Source: Ignavibacteriales bacterium
Lineage (GTDB): Bacteria; Bacteroidota; Ignavibacteria; Ignavibacteriales; Ignavibacteriaceae
NCBI GenBank assembly: GCA_003538625.1
Contig: DPRR01000006.1
Location: 372,001 to 436,000, forward strand
Length of the DNA: 64,000 nucleotides
Direction of reading: 5' to 3'
The notes under the pieces were generated by a model. The model was not told the origin of the DNA, did not search any database, and worked only from the letters and a program-made list of their open reading frames with translations. The stretch's first letter is position 1. Every line of letters begins with the position of its first letter. Made by a program: the position numbers and the translations under genes. Positions 1-9,701 of the stretch are shown here, in pieces.

Positions 1-244
1 TTTTACTTTGTGAAATTACGGTATATGAATATGCTAATGCATTTTTACAAATAACTTTAAATAGTTCTTCTCTTAAGTTTGCCGATAATTTTTTAGAATC
101 ATTAATTCTTTCGTCGTAAAAATCTACCGGTAAAATAACTGCAGCCGCTACAACGGGGCCTGCAAGTGGACCGCGTCCGGCTTCATCTGTTCCGGCTAAA
201 TATTTGTTATTGTCGATTAAATATTTTATATCAAAGTTTTTCAT
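1..244 (-). CDS. rnhB: Ribonuclease HII, N-terminal part (runs off the window)
   Basis: RNase HII removes RNA from RNA-DNA hybrids, including single misincorporated ribonucleotides. The first 81 codons are visible on the minus strand from the ATG at 244. They contain the family hallmark AGTDEAGRGPLAGPVVAAAV, which carries the metal-binding Asp and Glu, followed by a D-S-K-K-L segment typical of the family. The gene continues past position 1, so the later catalytic Asp residues cannot be checked. Its ATG overlaps the TGA of the upstream prenyltransferase gene by four bases (ATGA), so the two are probably translationally coupled. The identification rests on this strongly conserved N-terminal block. 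Confidence 0.93.
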   Translation of the reverse strand, partial: MKNFDIKYLIDNNKYLAGTDEAGRGPLAGPVVAAAVILPVDFYDERINDSKKLSANLREELFKVICKNALAYSYTVISQSK

Positions 245-1086
245 TTACCAACATAAATTGCAACTAAACCTAAAATCATATTTAATTTATAGAAACTACT
301 TATAAAACTTAGCTTATTATTCCATTTTTGCTCATACAAAAATTTTATACAAAGAATTAATAACGGATTTACAAATACCATTATCATTATAAAATATTCA
401 ATTTTGTATAATCGAAAAATGAACGGATAAAAAGTAAAGACAACTAATAGAATAGTTATTATAACAATCAGTTGTTTTGATTTGGATATTCCGTACAGGA
501 TTGGAAATGTTCCGTAGTTTAACTTTGAGTCTCCCTCAATATCCTGTATATCCTTTACAATTTCTCTTATTAAATTTACCAGGAATGCAAATAAGGCCGG
601 AATAATTGCAGACAATGGATTACCGGAGACATAGCCGCCATAAATAAATGCCATGCCGGCTAAAAAGGCAATAATTATGTTGCCAATTAATGGTTTTTGT
701 TTAAATAAATAAGAATAAAAAAATAATAATGTTATTGAGATAACTACTATTATTAAAAGCGTGATTGATAAATAAGCTGATATAATAACTGCAATAAGAT
801 TTAGAAATCGATATTCAAACAATGCTTCTTTTTTAGTTAAAACTCCTAAAACCAAAATTCTTTTGGGATGAGATATCTTATCAATTTCAACATCATAAAT
901 ATCGTTTATAATATTTCCTGCAGCCGTAACTAATGCTGCCGCTAATGATGCCAGAACGATCGTAATTAAATGTGATTGCACATTTCCGGAAATAATTATT
1001 GCAACTACTACAACAAAAAATGTAATTGCAACATTAGTTGGACGAGTGATTTTTATGAAGGCAAATATTTTTTTTGAAAAATTCAT
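241..1086 (-). CDS. UbiA-family prenyltransferase
   Basis: Integral membrane prenyltransferase of 281 residues that would attach a polyprenyl chain to an acceptor. It shows the two Asp-rich motifs of the UbiA superfamily: N-D-x-x-D-x-x-x-D at residues 61-69 and D-x-x-D-x-x-x-D at 179-186, which bind the diphosphate through magnesium. The rest is a series of hydrophobic helices. Family members include quinone-pathway enzymes (UbiA, MenA) and geranylgeranylglyceryl phosphate geranylgeranyltransferases. The short length and lack of neighbouring quinone genes do not decide between them, though many FCB homologues are annotated as the lipid-type enzyme. The stop overlaps the rnhB start, so it probably shares a transcript with rnhB. 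Confidence 0.88.
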   Translation of the reverse strand: MNFSKKIFAFIKITRPTNVAITFFVVVVAIIISGNVQSHLITIVLASLAAALVTAAGNIINDIYDVEIDKISHPKRILVLGVLTKKEALFEYRFLNLIAVIISAYLSITLLIIVVISITLLFFYSYLFKQKPLIGNIIIAFLAGMAFIYGGYVSGNPLSAIIPALFAFLVNLIREIVKDIQDIEGDSKLNYGTFPILYGISKSKQLIVIITILLVVFTFYPFIFRLYKIEYFIMIMVFVNPLLILCIKFLYEQKWNNKLSFISSFYKLNMILGLVAIYVGK

Positions 1087-1160
1087 TGATAATAAAAAAT
1101 GCTACATTAAAATAATTTAAGCAGCATTTAATATGAAACAATAAATTATGTAAAAGCAAT

Positions 1161-2909
1161 CTATTTCATCAATATAAATTTCATAGTTTTACCAAGTTTA
1201 TCTTCAACTAAATTCCCATCTTCATTACTAAATTTAATTTGATAAAAATACACTCCGCTGGCAAGTCCGATAAAATTATGCGTAATAATGTGTTTACCCG
1301 CCAATAAATTACCATCAATTACTTTAGCAATCTCTTTACCAAGTACATCATACACAGTTAAAGTAACATAAGCATCTTTAGGCTGCTCAAACCGAAAAGT
1401 TGTAGTTGAATTAAATGGATTTGGATAATTCTGATACAGTACATAATTAGATGGATAGATAATTGTATCGGGATTTTCTACTTGCGGCGATACAACAATT
1501 CCCTTTGTTAAGGATTCAACAAAATAATCATAAAACAATTTCGCTATTCCAGCATTATATTTTAAATGACTTATACTTGAACGATTATTCTTTCCTATTC
1601 CACCAATTAAAGCAGTAACCACTTCTACAGTATCACCAATATGCATATTTACAGGACCAGACATCAACATCATTCTTCTATCGCCTGGTACATCGGTAAT
1701 TCCGTCAATTTGCCCGATTCCTGTTACGGGATCTCCGGGCAGCATATACGTTCCATATCCAATAAATTCAATTCCCAATTGTTGAGTAGGATATCGAGGG
1801 ACAGGTAAAAACCCTCCCATCATATTGTAAAATTCCAATGTTCCATTATAATTAAAGCCTGGGTCACTAAAATAATCACCCGTGCGGTGCAAAATGGCAA
1901 CTGTTAATGGTTTATCGTTAAAATATTTATAACCTTTTTTCCATTTGAAATTAATAATCGCACTGTCAGATAAGTTACCTGTATAATAAGCACTTCCCTG
2001 CAGATAGCTATTGCCAACAGCTGGGGGTTTCATACCAATTTTTTCATATTCCTGATCTGAATTATTAGAATTATAAGTGTAACCAAGATTTAAAGTCGTA
2101 TCACAACCAATAAAATCATCAGCGGAATATCCTAAATCAGTATCAGACCAAAGACATATATACATACTGTCAATAATGGAAATTGGGAGTGATGCGGATG
2201 TTCCTTTATAAATCAATGTTGCTTTTCTAAAGATTACGTCTTCCAAATCTGTATTTATTGCATAAGCCCAATATGTTTCCTGAATTTCTAATCCAATTGG
2301 AATTGAACCATAATTGCTTTCAGATATATTGTCGTTATAATTTATCCATAAGGTTTGTAAAGCGCCGGGTACTCCAGGTACATCAACTTCAGGATCATAA
2401 TTCCCGTTATTATTTTTATCCAAATAAGGTGCTCCTAAATTTCCGGGCCATTCATTCCAATCTTTTTGATATTGCTGTTTGATTACTTCTACGTCTTCAA
2501 AGGTAACCAAATTAATATCCTTATTAAAAAAACTTGCTGCATCCGATCTCAAATTTCCATTTTGAAAATCATACTTGACCCTGAATAATCTTGTATTGGG
2601 TGCACAGCCTGTACCGTAAGTATTACCGTTAACTCTAACTTTTTGAGATTGCCCATCATAAACTAATCCACCCCAACATAATCCTTCTGAAAATATTACT
2701 CCAACATTTTTCCCTTTTGGATACTCCCCGTTCCAATGTTTTTCACCTGCAATCCAATCATGAAAACCTTCTTCGCTAACCCAGGAGGTTATGTTACCAA
2801 CATTAATTATACTTTGTTTTGGATTTTGACTTAGTAATGGATTGTTTAAAAGCAGCGCAAATAGAATAATTGAAATAATAAAATCTGCAGAAATAATTTG
2901 ATTCTTCAT
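1161..2909 (-). CDS. Secreted protein with T9SS type A sorting domain
   Basis: Large exported protein (582 residues) with an N-terminal signal peptide and a C-terminal type IX secretion sorting domain. The last ~90 residues carry NYPNPFNSTTTFRF, a G-K-E-I-A turn, the S-G-V-Y-F-Y strand and a terminal MKFILMK. The central part has an Asp/Asn-rich DKNNNGNYDPEVD segment that resembles a calcium-binding loop. No enzymatic domain is recognised. I prefer the ATG at 2909 to an in-frame ATG five codons upstream because a GGGG Shine-Dalgarno lies about 8 bases before it and the signal peptide then starts with M-K-N. It lacks the fibronectin-like linker found in four other sorting-domain proteins here. 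Confidence 0.85.
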   Translation of the reverse strand: MKNQIISADFIISIILFALLLNNPLLSQNPKQSIINVGNITSWVSEEGFHDWIAGEKHWNGEYPKGKNVGVIFSEGLCWGGLVYDGQSQKVRVNGNTYGTGCAPNTRLFRVKYDFQNGNLRSDAASFFNKDINLVTFEDVEVIKQQYQKDWNEWPGNLGAPYLDKNNNGNYDPEVDVPGVPGALQTLWINYNDNISESNYGSIPIGLEIQETYWAYAINTDLEDVIFRKATLIYKGTSASLPISIIDSMYICLWSDTDLGYSADDFIGCDTTLNLGYTYNSNNSDQEYEKIGMKPPAVGNSYLQGSAYYTGNLSDSAIINFKWKKGYKYFNDKPLTVAILHRTGDYFSDPGFNYNGTLEFYNMMGGFLPVPRYPTQQLGIEFIGYGTYMLPGDPVTGIGQIDGITDVPGDRRMMLMSGPVNMHIGDTVEVVTALIGGIGKNNRSSISHLKYNAGIAKLFYDYFVESLTKGIVVSPQVENPDTIIYPSNYVLYQNYPNPFNSTTTFRFEQPKDAYVTLTVYDVLGKEIAKVIDGNLLAGKHIITHNFIGLASGVYFYQIKFSNEDGNLVEDKLGKTMKFILMK

Positions 2910-3061
2910 TTTTATTCCCCACAAAAAAATTAAATGGGTCGATTCTATTAAAAAATAAGAACTGTTTATTAACTATGGAAAACGTACTAAATAAAAATTC
3001 AAAAAGCTATATGGCAATCACGCTTTTTTAAACATCCACAGTTCAGAGTTATTTGAAGAAG

Positions 3062-4828
3062 TTAAAACTCATTTAAGATTCCAAAATGTATTTTACCATC
3101 ACTAAAAGTATCACCTTCACCAAGAGCATAACTTACTCTTAATACGCCAAGCCCGGTTTCAATATTTAATCCTAACCCAAAGCCATAAAGAAATTCTTCT
3201 GCTTTTGAAATATTTTTATCTTTTTCTTCAGGTCTTAGATAATAACCGGTATCGAAAAAAAGAAAACCAAAAGATCTTCTTGTTAACAAAGCACGATATT
3301 CCAGATTGGACCAGAATATTCTTGATCCCAAAAACTGATCTTCTCTGTATCCTCTTAAAGAATTTGTTCCGCCTAAACGATAAAGATCACTGTTTTCAAA
3401 AGCTGTACCCTTTAATTCTCTTGCATTAACTCCAACCGCAATAACCTGGCGAGAAAATATTTCATAGAAAAAATTAAAGCTTGCTGAAAATCGCTGAAGA
3501 TTTATCGATGTGTTTAGTGTTGGTGTAATGAACTCGATCGGTCCGTTAATTGTTTTTTTACTAAATGAATAAGAATTAATAAACAACAAACCCCTGGTCG
3601 GTGCGTATGGATCATCACGCGTGTCTATTTTTAAGTTTGCGCCTGTAGTAATGTAAGATGAATTATAAACCGTAAATACAGGGATGGTTCTTACAGTGGG
3701 AACAACTGATTCAGTGCCTAATATTACTGATGCAGTTATATCTTCAGTCGCTAAATATTCCAACGATCCTTCAAATTTTCTTTGCACATAAGTTGTATCC
3801 TGAACTCTTTGATACAAATCAAGATTAATATTTACGGGATAACTTAAAAACCACGGTTCGAGATATTTTAAATCCAGTTCCTGCGAATCTCTGTTGTACT
3901 TATTCCATTTAATTGCTGCTGCCCGGCCTGTACCGAATAAATTTCTGAGAGAAATATTTACTAGTCCTGTTAAATATCCCGAGGTTTCATTTTTACCCGG
4001 CGGTATGTAACCAATTATTCCATCAAAGTTGTTTGTGTTTTTTTCTTTCACTTCTACAACAAGTACACCTTCATTTTTAGAATTTATGTAAAATTGCGGA
4101 ATTGGAACCGGTTCAAAAAAGCGCAGGCGATTTAATCTGTTTGGAAATTCCTCAATTCTGTTTTGTATATAAGATTCACCGGGTTCGATGCGAAGTTCAC
4201 GTATAATTACAAAATCTTTTGTAGAAGTATTTCCACGAATATCAACTTTATCAATCTTATTTAGTTTACCTCTGATTACTTTAAGATATAAGTCTGCATA
4301 ATTTTCATCGTTTAAAGAATCTTTGTAAAGATTTACCGAAGTGATTAAAATTTTTGCAAATGGATAACCGGAATTTTCAAAACCAATTAATAATTGTTCG
4401 ATGTTTGATTCAATTTCGTTTTTATTAAATATTTGTCCCTTTAAATAATCGAATTGGTCAATGATGGTTTTATTTATTACGGAATCTGCGTCCACAAAAA
4501 AAATATTTTTAATCATCACAGGATCGCCTTCATCAATATCCAAAACAATATTGAACAATGTTGAATCGCTGGAAATTATGAGCTCTATTTTTTTAAAATC
4601 AAAAAAGTAATAACCCTGCAGTAAAATATTTCTTGCTATTCTGGATTTTACAGAATCAATTATTCCAGTAAATACCGGCTGGTCAATGCGAAGTTCAGAC
4701 CATTTCAGATAGTCTGAGTCTTCAAAATTAGTGTTGCCATTAACCATAAATGAGCTAAGCTTTTGTGCAGATAAAAAAGATGAGACAAAAATTATTATGA
4801 ATAAACTAAATTTCGCGCGGTGAATCAT
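3062..4828 (-). CDS. Outer-membrane Omp85/BamA-TamA family protein
   Basis: Likely outer-membrane beta-barrel of the Omp85 superfamily, used to insert or export other outer-membrane proteins or lipids. After a signal peptide (MIHRAKFSLFIIIFVSS) come POTRA-like repeats, clearest where a KVDIRGNTSTKDFVI block is followed by an R-I-E-P-G-E turn. The C-terminal half is barrel-like and holds the SLRGY element that matches the family VRGF/Y lid motif; it ends in an aromatic residue. At 588 residues it is shorter than BamA (~800) and closer to TamA-like or patatin-linked Omp85 proteins. A TTG 13 codons upstream was rejected because it adds a charged leader before the signal peptide. The start lies inside the end of the PfkB gene, so the two are probably coupled. 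Confidence 0.85.
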   Translation of the reverse strand: MIHRAKFSLFIIIFVSSFLSAQKLSSFMVNGNTNFEDSDYLKWSELRIDQPVFTGIIDSVKSRIARNILLQGYYFFDFKKIELIISSDSTLFNIVLDIDEGDPVMIKNIFFVDADSVINKTIIDQFDYLKGQIFNKNEIESNIEQLLIGFENSGYPFAKILITSVNLYKDSLNDENYADLYLKVIRGKLNKIDKVDIRGNTSTKDFVIIRELRIEPGESYIQNRIEEFPNRLNRLRFFEPVPIPQFYINSKNEGVLVVEVKEKNTNNFDGIIGYIPPGKNETSGYLTGLVNISLRNLFGTGRAAAIKWNKYNRDSQELDLKYLEPWFLSYPVNINLDLYQRVQDTTYVQRKFEGSLEYLATEDITASVILGTESVVPTVRTIPVFTVYNSSYITTGANLKIDTRDDPYAPTRGLLFINSYSFSKKTINGPIEFITPTLNTSINLQRFSASFNFFYEIFSRQVIAVGVNARELKGTAFENSDLYRLGGTNSLRGYREDQFLGSRIFWSNLEYRALLTRRSFGFLFFDTGYYLRPEEKDKNISKAEEFLYGFGLGLNIETGLGVLRVSYALGEGDTFSDGKIHFGILNEF

Positions 4829-5777
4829 CGATAGTCTTAGTTTTTTTTCCAACCGGAGTAACTTCAACTGAGTCCTTTAATTTTTTTGCGTCTTCTAAAT
4901 TGATGATTGCAACTTCGAATGATTCTGCATTTAAGCCGGCAGCCGCTGTTGAGAATTTTAAAGATTCTTCAAACAGATCAGAATTTATCCAGCCATTAAT
5001 AATTCCAGCAACAAAACAATCGCCGCTTCCGGTGGAATCGATTTCGTTAATTTGCAATGGCTTAATTTTAAAAATGTAATCGAAATTAGAAGCGTAAAAA
5101 TTATTACTGCCATTTGTTAAAAACGCACGCTTAATGTTTTTGTGATAAAGATTTACTAAAAATTCAGTAATAGATTTTTCATCATTTAATCTAAGACCAA
5201 GCGAATTGTTTATTTCTAACATATTATTATGAAGAATTGTCGGAGAAGCGTCTATACAGTTATGTAAATGCTTCCCATAAGTATCACAAATTGATACTTT
5301 ATCATATTTATTAGCCAGTTCAATTCCATACGGAATAATTGAATCTGCTTCAATAGACGGTGAACTGCCCGAAAAGATCACAAGCTCACAATTCTGAATC
5401 ATTTTATCTAGTTTGGATTTAAATTCTTCAGCTTCCGTTTGCAATATTTTTGGATCTCCGGAAAAATATGATGAGACTTTTTTTTCTTTTTCTGAAATAA
5501 TTATCGCAGCATGTCTTGTTTCTGATTTTGTACTAACAAATGAAAAATCCAAGCTTTCCAACTTTAATGCATCGCGATAGATTCTACCGTTGTTTCCACC
5601 GGAGAAAATATAATTGTATGATTTTATACCAAATTTTTTCAATTGTCGACTAACATTGATACCTTTGCCACCCGCTGAAATTTTTGTCAGTGCATTCCTG
5701 TTCACAGATCCACACTGCACCCGTTCGTAATAAAATCTGTGTTCTAAGATTGGATTTAGAGTGATAATTAAGATCAT
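4806..5777 (-). CDS. PfkB-family sugar kinase (1-phosphofructokinase type)
   Basis: Carbohydrate kinase of the ribokinase/PfkB superfamily, 323 residues. The substrate-side signature A-G-G-K-G-I-N-V-S-R is at residues 35-44 and the C-terminal ATP/anion-hole signature D-S-T-G-S-G-D at 247-253, where Asp253 would be the catalytic base. The N-terminal TLNPILEHRFYY pattern is that of the 1-phosphofructokinase / tagatose-6-phosphate kinase branch (TLNP-x-x-D), although Glu replaces the usual Asp. No PTS or sugar transporter gene is adjacent, so the substrate stays open. The 3' end overlaps the Omp85 gene by 23 bases. Confidence 0.85.
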   Translation of the reverse strand: MILIITLNPILEHRFYYERVQCGSVNRNALTKISAGGKGINVSRQLKKFGIKSYNYIFSGGNNGRIYRDALKLESLDFSFVSTKSETRHAAIIISEKEKKVSSYFSGDPKILQTEAEEFKSKLDKMIQNCELVIFSGSSPSIEADSIIPYGIELANKYDKVSICDTYGKHLHNCIDASPTILHNNMLEINNSLGLRLNDEKSITEFLVNLYHKNIKRAFLTNGSNNFYASNFDYIFKIKPLQINEIDSTGSGDCFVAGIINGWINSDLFEESLKFSTAAAGLNAESFEVAIINLEDAKKLKDSVEVTPVGKKTKTIDDSPREI

Positions 5778-5947
5778 ATGAGTTTATCACAGAATGTCTG
5801 TATTAACCTTTATAACATTAAAATTAATTTCAAAGGAATAAAGAATCATTGCAAGCAGTTTAATTCAAAACAATCTGATTCATAGTAAATGATTAGAAAA
5901 ATCAGATCAGTTCGCTTAGATCATTATGACAACAAGATATTTTAATA

Positions 5948-7234
5948 TCAATATCTGTATCTATACAAATCACCTGATAAAGGAGTGATTAATCTATAAT
6001 CTCCAAAACCTGTCTGATCGAGAAAAACAAAACTTCTATTCAGATCGTAATACTCCCATACTTCGTAAGGTTTAGAATCGTACTCAAACGGATGTCTGTC
6101 TACGTTATTTGGGGCACCAAGTATCGTATAAACCATTCCTCTATCTGATCTCCAGCCTTCCGTGTAATTAGAAAAATTTTCATTGGCAAAAGAAATTCTT
6201 CTAAAGTATTCGTCAAAAATTTCATTTTCATCGTTGTTAGGTGAAGGATCCTTTTTCTTCCAGAACTCTAAAAATCTTTTTGTTTTTTCCGGAGTAGTTT
6301 CACCGGATTCCATATAATCCAGTTCATCTGGTGTTGCAATATATGAGGTTTGCGAGATTGCTTTATCTATATCTGTGATAACAGCAGGCAATCCTTTCCA
6401 ATGAGAATAAAATGCTTTGGTAACAGATTCAATTATTTTAGAATTCTCATCCAGCACCGCAACATTTAAGGAATATACTCCAAGTTCAAATGGAAATTCT
6501 GAGAGTGTGTAAAAAACTTTGTTGGTTCCGGGTTTGAGATCTCTATCATCTATTTCTTTATGAATAACAGTTTTTTCAGAATTTAAAACGGTGTATTCAA
6601 ACATATTTTTTGTGTCAACAGAATCTTTTACATACACTTCAAAATAAAATTTAATTCGATCAGCTGCTGATGGAATATTACGGCTTACGTTTGGTACAAT
6701 CTCATTTTTCCCCTGACTATTATCCGATTTAGAAATTAACAAAACATCACTTAAAGAAACATTATTGGTATATGATTTTACAATAAAAATATTTTCACCC
6801 AATGCTTCTTGTCTGGAATCTTTATCCTGAAGCATGGTTCTGATAAAATAATTTCCGGGCAATAAATCAAAAGATCGTTTACTTAAGTTGTAGCTTTCTT
6901 TTGAGGTAGTCATTGAAAATTCGATCACGTTAATTGTTTCATTCCATGTTTTCTCTGCAATTAATTTTTTCTTAGTACTGTCAAATACTGAGGTTGTAAT
7001 TGAATATTTTGCAGTAAATCCTTGATTGGATTTAACGAATTGAATGTTCTTATATGGAACCTGAATGAAAACGTCAACACGTGAAAAACCGGGTTTTTCC
7101 GACTGTAGATTAACAAAATCCTGAAAATATATAGCCTGATTTATTTTTTTCTGTGCAACTTCAGTCGGATTTTCCTGAGCAAATCCAATTACAACAAGTG
7201 TTAAAAATATTGAAGTTAAAAATAGTTTTTTCAT
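5948..7234 (-). CDS. GWxTD domain-containing secreted protein
   Basis: Exported protein of 428 residues with a signal peptide (first ~19 residues). The C-terminal GWxTD domain starts near residue 360 with G-W-R-S-D-R-G-M-V-Y, a Ser-for-Thr variant of the name-giving motif, followed by I-L-G-A-P-N and a V-W-E-Y-Y-D strand. GWxTD proteins are characteristic of Bacteroidota and relatives and have no settled function; the preceding region looks like beta-sandwich domains. The start codon overlaps the rimO stop (ATGA), so it is expressed with rimO. Cell location is inferred as periplasm or outer membrane from the signal peptide only. Confidence 0.85.
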   Translation of the reverse strand: MKKLFLTSIFLTLVVIGFAQENPTEVAQKKINQAIYFQDFVNLQSEKPGFSRVDVFIQVPYKNIQFVKSNQGFTAKYSITTSVFDSTKKKLIAEKTWNETINVIEFSMTTSKESYNLSKRSFDLLPGNYFIRTMLQDKDSRQEALGENIFIVKSYTNNVSLSDVLLISKSDNSQGKNEIVPNVSRNIPSAADRIKFYFEVYVKDSVDTKNMFEYTVLNSEKTVIHKEIDDRDLKPGTNKVFYTLSEFPFELGVYSLNVAVLDENSKIIESVTKAFYSHWKGLPAVITDIDKAISQTSYIATPDELDYMESGETTPEKTKRFLEFWKKKDPSPNNDENEIFDEYFRRISFANENFSNYTEGWRSDRGMVYTILGAPNNVDRHPFEYDSKPYEVWEYYDLNRSFVFLDQTGFGDYRLITPLSGDLYRYRY

Positions 7235-8538
7235 TTACTTTCCCTTTCTCTTAACAAAATATCACCGAATAAATCATACTCATCACAGTCATTAATTTCA
7301 ACATCGTAAAAACTGCCGATTTTTATTTTGTTATTGTTTTTTCTAATTAACACTTCGCCATCAACTTCGGGAGCATCTCTGTAAGATCTTCCCACAAAAA
7401 AATCACCCTCAACAGATTCGACTAATACTTTTAGTTTTTTTCCCAGAAAGGATTCGTTTCTTTCAAGAGAAATATCTTTTTGTATTTCCATCAAAACATT
7501 TTTTCTTCTTTCTTTTTCCTTTTCAGAAACAGGATTGCCAAGTATGAAGCTTGATGTGTTTTCTTCAACACTAAATGTAAATGTTCCTATTCTGTCAAAT
7601 TTTATTTCACGAATAAAATCACAAAGCTCATCAAAATCTTTTTCTGTTTCGTTTGGGTATCCCACTATAAAAGTTGTTCTGATCGTAATATCCGGAATTT
7701 CTTTGCGAAGTTTATGCAGTAATTTTCTTGTCCGTTCTGCGGTAACGCCCCTTCTCATTGATTTCAAAACATCATCTGAAATATGCTGCAGAGGAATATC
7801 AACATACTTGCATATTTTGGGATTTGTTTTAATTTCATCAATTAATTCATCAGGAAATTTTGATGGGTACGCATACATTAATCTTATCCATTCAATTCCC
7901 TTAATCTCACTTAACTTTCTTAAAAGTTCAGAAATATTTTTCTTGCCATAAATATCTTTTCCATAATCTGTAGTATCCTGCGCTATTAAAACTAATTCTT
8001 TAGTATTGTTAGCTGCAAGAAACTCAGCTTCCCGAATTAACTCCTCCATAGGTTTTGATTTATGCAGTCCACGCATTAATGGTATTGCACAGAAGGAGCA
8101 TGGATGATCACAACCTTCAGAAATTTTTAGATATGCAGTATGTGATGGAGTTGTTATTAATCTTTCACCGAGTAATTCTTTTTTTAAATTACCGCCAAGT
8201 TCTTTTATTATCCCTTCGTAATTTTCAGTGCCAAAGTAAACATCTACTTCCGGAATTTCTTTTAGCAGATCTTCTTTATATCGTTCAGATAAACAGCCGG
8301 CAACAATAACTTTTTTAATTTTGCCGCTCTTCTTCATTGCAACCGCTTCAAGAATAGTATTAATAGATTCTTCTTTGGCAGCTTCAATAAATCCGCAAGT
8401 GTTTATAATAACTGTATCTGCTTTGTTGGGATCATCAATCAATCCAATTTTATTAGATTGAATTTGTTTCATCAATCTTTCAGAATCCACAGTGTTTTTT
8501 GAACAGCCGAGAGTTATTACAGAAACTTTTCCACTCAT
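7231..8538 (-). CDS. rimO: Ribosomal protein S12 methylthiotransferase RimO
   Basis: Radical-SAM methylthiotransferase that modifies an aspartate of ribosomal protein S12. At 435 residues it matches the family size. The N-terminal UPF0004 domain has Cys12, Cys48 and Cys82 for the auxiliary iron-sulfur cluster. The radical-SAM motif C-x3-C-x2-C is at residues 143-150 (G-C-D-H-P-C-S-F-C), and a TRAM domain forms the last ~65 residues. I chose the ATG at 8538 because a GGAAAAAG ribosome-binding site precedes it; a TTG nine codons upstream would overlap cdsA. It differs from MiaB (also in this window) by the LGCSKN start. It follows cdsA by 19 bases. Confidence 0.95.
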   Translation of the reverse strand: MSGKVSVITLGCSKNTVDSERLMKQIQSNKIGLIDDPNKADTVIINTCGFIEAAKEESINTILEAVAMKKSGKIKKVIVAGCLSERYKEDLLKEIPEVDVYFGTENYEGIIKELGGNLKKELLGERLITTPSHTAYLKISEGCDHPCSFCAIPLMRGLHKSKPMEELIREAEFLAANNTKELVLIAQDTTDYGKDIYGKKNISELLRKLSEIKGIEWIRLMYAYPSKFPDELIDEIKTNPKICKYVDIPLQHISDDVLKSMRRGVTAERTRKLLHKLRKEIPDITIRTTFIVGYPNETEKDFDELCDFIREIKFDRIGTFTFSVEENTSSFILGNPVSEKEKERRKNVLMEIQKDISLERNESFLGKKLKVLVESVEGDFFVGRSYRDAPEVDGEVLIRKNNNKIKIGSFYDVEINDCDEYDLFGDILLRERESK

Positions 8539-8557
8539 AAATACTTTTTCCAATACA

Positions 8558-9379
8558 TCAGACAATTTGTGTTAAGTACAAATAAATAATTGGTGATGAA
8601 AACAATAACGAATCAAACCGGTCAAAAATTCCGCCGTGTCCGGGGATTAGGTTTGATGAATCTTTTACTCCTGCATCGCGTTTTAATAACGATTCAACTA
8701 AGTCACCAAGTTGACCAAATGTTCCGATAATAAACCCTATTATAATTACATCTTTAATTGATAAAAAATTAAGCACAATGTACTTAGCCAATATCATCGT
8801 TAGAATTGCAAATACAAATCCAAAAATTGCTCCTTCCCAGCTTTTTTTAGGACTTACTCGGGGAAATAGTTTGTGTTTTCCCAGTGCCGTTCCACCAAAA
8901 AATGCGGCTGAATCACAAATCCAGATTGCGGCAAATAAAGATATGATTAGGTAACCTCCCTGATTATATAATCCATTTATGTTTGGATAAAATTCTCTTA
9001 AACCAATTAATGTACTTCCGAAAATTCCCATATAAAAAATACCAAGCAAGGTTGCACCTAAATTTTGGATTGCAGATCCATTATTTCTGAATAATTCAAA
9101 AAGCAGGAGTACAATAAAAAATACAATCAAAAACAGATATTGACTGAAAAAAAAATTATACTGATTTAATATCAAAAAGATTAAGGCTATCAATCCGAGA
9201 TTAACATTTACCAGTGCACCTTTTGATTTTGCCATTACAGAAAATTCATAAAATGATATACCCGCAATAAGCAGAACAAAACATAAGAAATATACACCGC
9301 CCAGGTACGAAAGCAGAACAATTAACGGAATAGCAAAAACAGAAACTAATACACGGACAGTCGTATTTCCTAAAGCCAT
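8558..9379 (-). CDS. cdsA: Phosphatidate cytidylyltransferase
   Basis: Makes CDP-diacylglycerol from phosphatidic acid and CTP, the branch point of phospholipid synthesis, in the inner membrane. The 273-residue protein has several hydrophobic helices and the C-terminal CdsA signature (S-x-x-K-R-D-x-x-x-K-D ... G-H-G-G-x-x-D-R-x-D) at about residues 230-256. The K-K-S-W-E-G motif lies further upstream. Its ATG shares a base with the stop of the zinc-ribbon gene (TAATG), placing both in one coupled operon with the CPBP protease upstream and rimO downstream. Confidence 0.95.
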   Translation of the reverse strand: MALGNTTVRVLVSVFAIPLIVLLSYLGGVYFLCFVLLIAGISFYEFSVMAKSKGALVNVNLGLIALIFLILNQYNFFFSQYLFLIVFFIVLLLFELFRNNGSAIQNLGATLLGIFYMGIFGSTLIGLREFYPNINGLYNQGGYLIISLFAAIWICDSAAFFGGTALGKHKLFPRVSPKKSWEGAIFGFVFAILTMILAKYIVLNFLSIKDVIIIGFIIGTFGQLGDLVESLLKRDAGVKDSSNLIPGHGGIFDRFDSLLFSSPIIYLYLTQIV

Positions 9380-9699
9380 TACTCTTCTTCCGGCTTTGTT
9401 TTATTTAACTCTTTGATAAAAGTTAAAGCCGAAGCTGCATCCTCACTTTTAACAAGAAGTTTTATAACGGCAAGATCACCCGTTACAGGAAAATTACTGT
9501 CTTTTTGTGATAAGATTGTAGCTTCTATTTCTGTACTTTCAAGGGCATCTTTTACCATCTGAACATCATACTCCTGATCTGAAGTATAAACTACAACCCA
9601 TTCATGATCAATTAGTTCTTTAACTAATGGTGTTCCGCAATCAGGACATATCTTAATGCCCTCTTTATATTCGTATGTACAATTTGGGCAAAATGGCAT
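9379..9699 (-). CDS. Zinc-ribbon DUF2007 (putative signal-transducing) protein
   Basis: Small 106-residue protein. Two C-x2-C knuckles at residues 4-7 and 18-21 form a zinc ribbon. After it comes a DUF2007-like ferredoxin-fold domain recognisable by W-V-V-V-Y-T-S-D, a D-V-Q-M-V-K-D-A-L-E-S helix and a V-K-S-E-D-A-A-x-A segment. DUF2007 proteins are labelled putative signal-transducing proteins but their ligand is unknown. The gene is 2 bases after the CPBP protease gene and overlaps cdsA by one base. Confidence 0.8.
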   Translation of the reverse strand: MPFCPNCTYEYKEGIKICPDCGTPLVKELIDHEWVVVYTSDQEYDVQMVKDALESTEIEATILSQKDSNFPVTGDLAVIKLLVKSEDAASALTFIKELNKTKPEEE

Positions 9700-9701
9700 A
9701 A

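Noticed and set aside
4829..4867. Longer Omp85 protein from a TTG at 4867
   Set aside because: It would add a charged 13-residue leader before a normal signal peptide; the ATG at 4828 gives a proper export signal.
8539..8565. Longer RimO from a TTG at 8565
   Set aside because: It would overlap cdsA; the ATG at 8538 has a GGAAAAAG ribosome-binding site and matches the family N-terminus.
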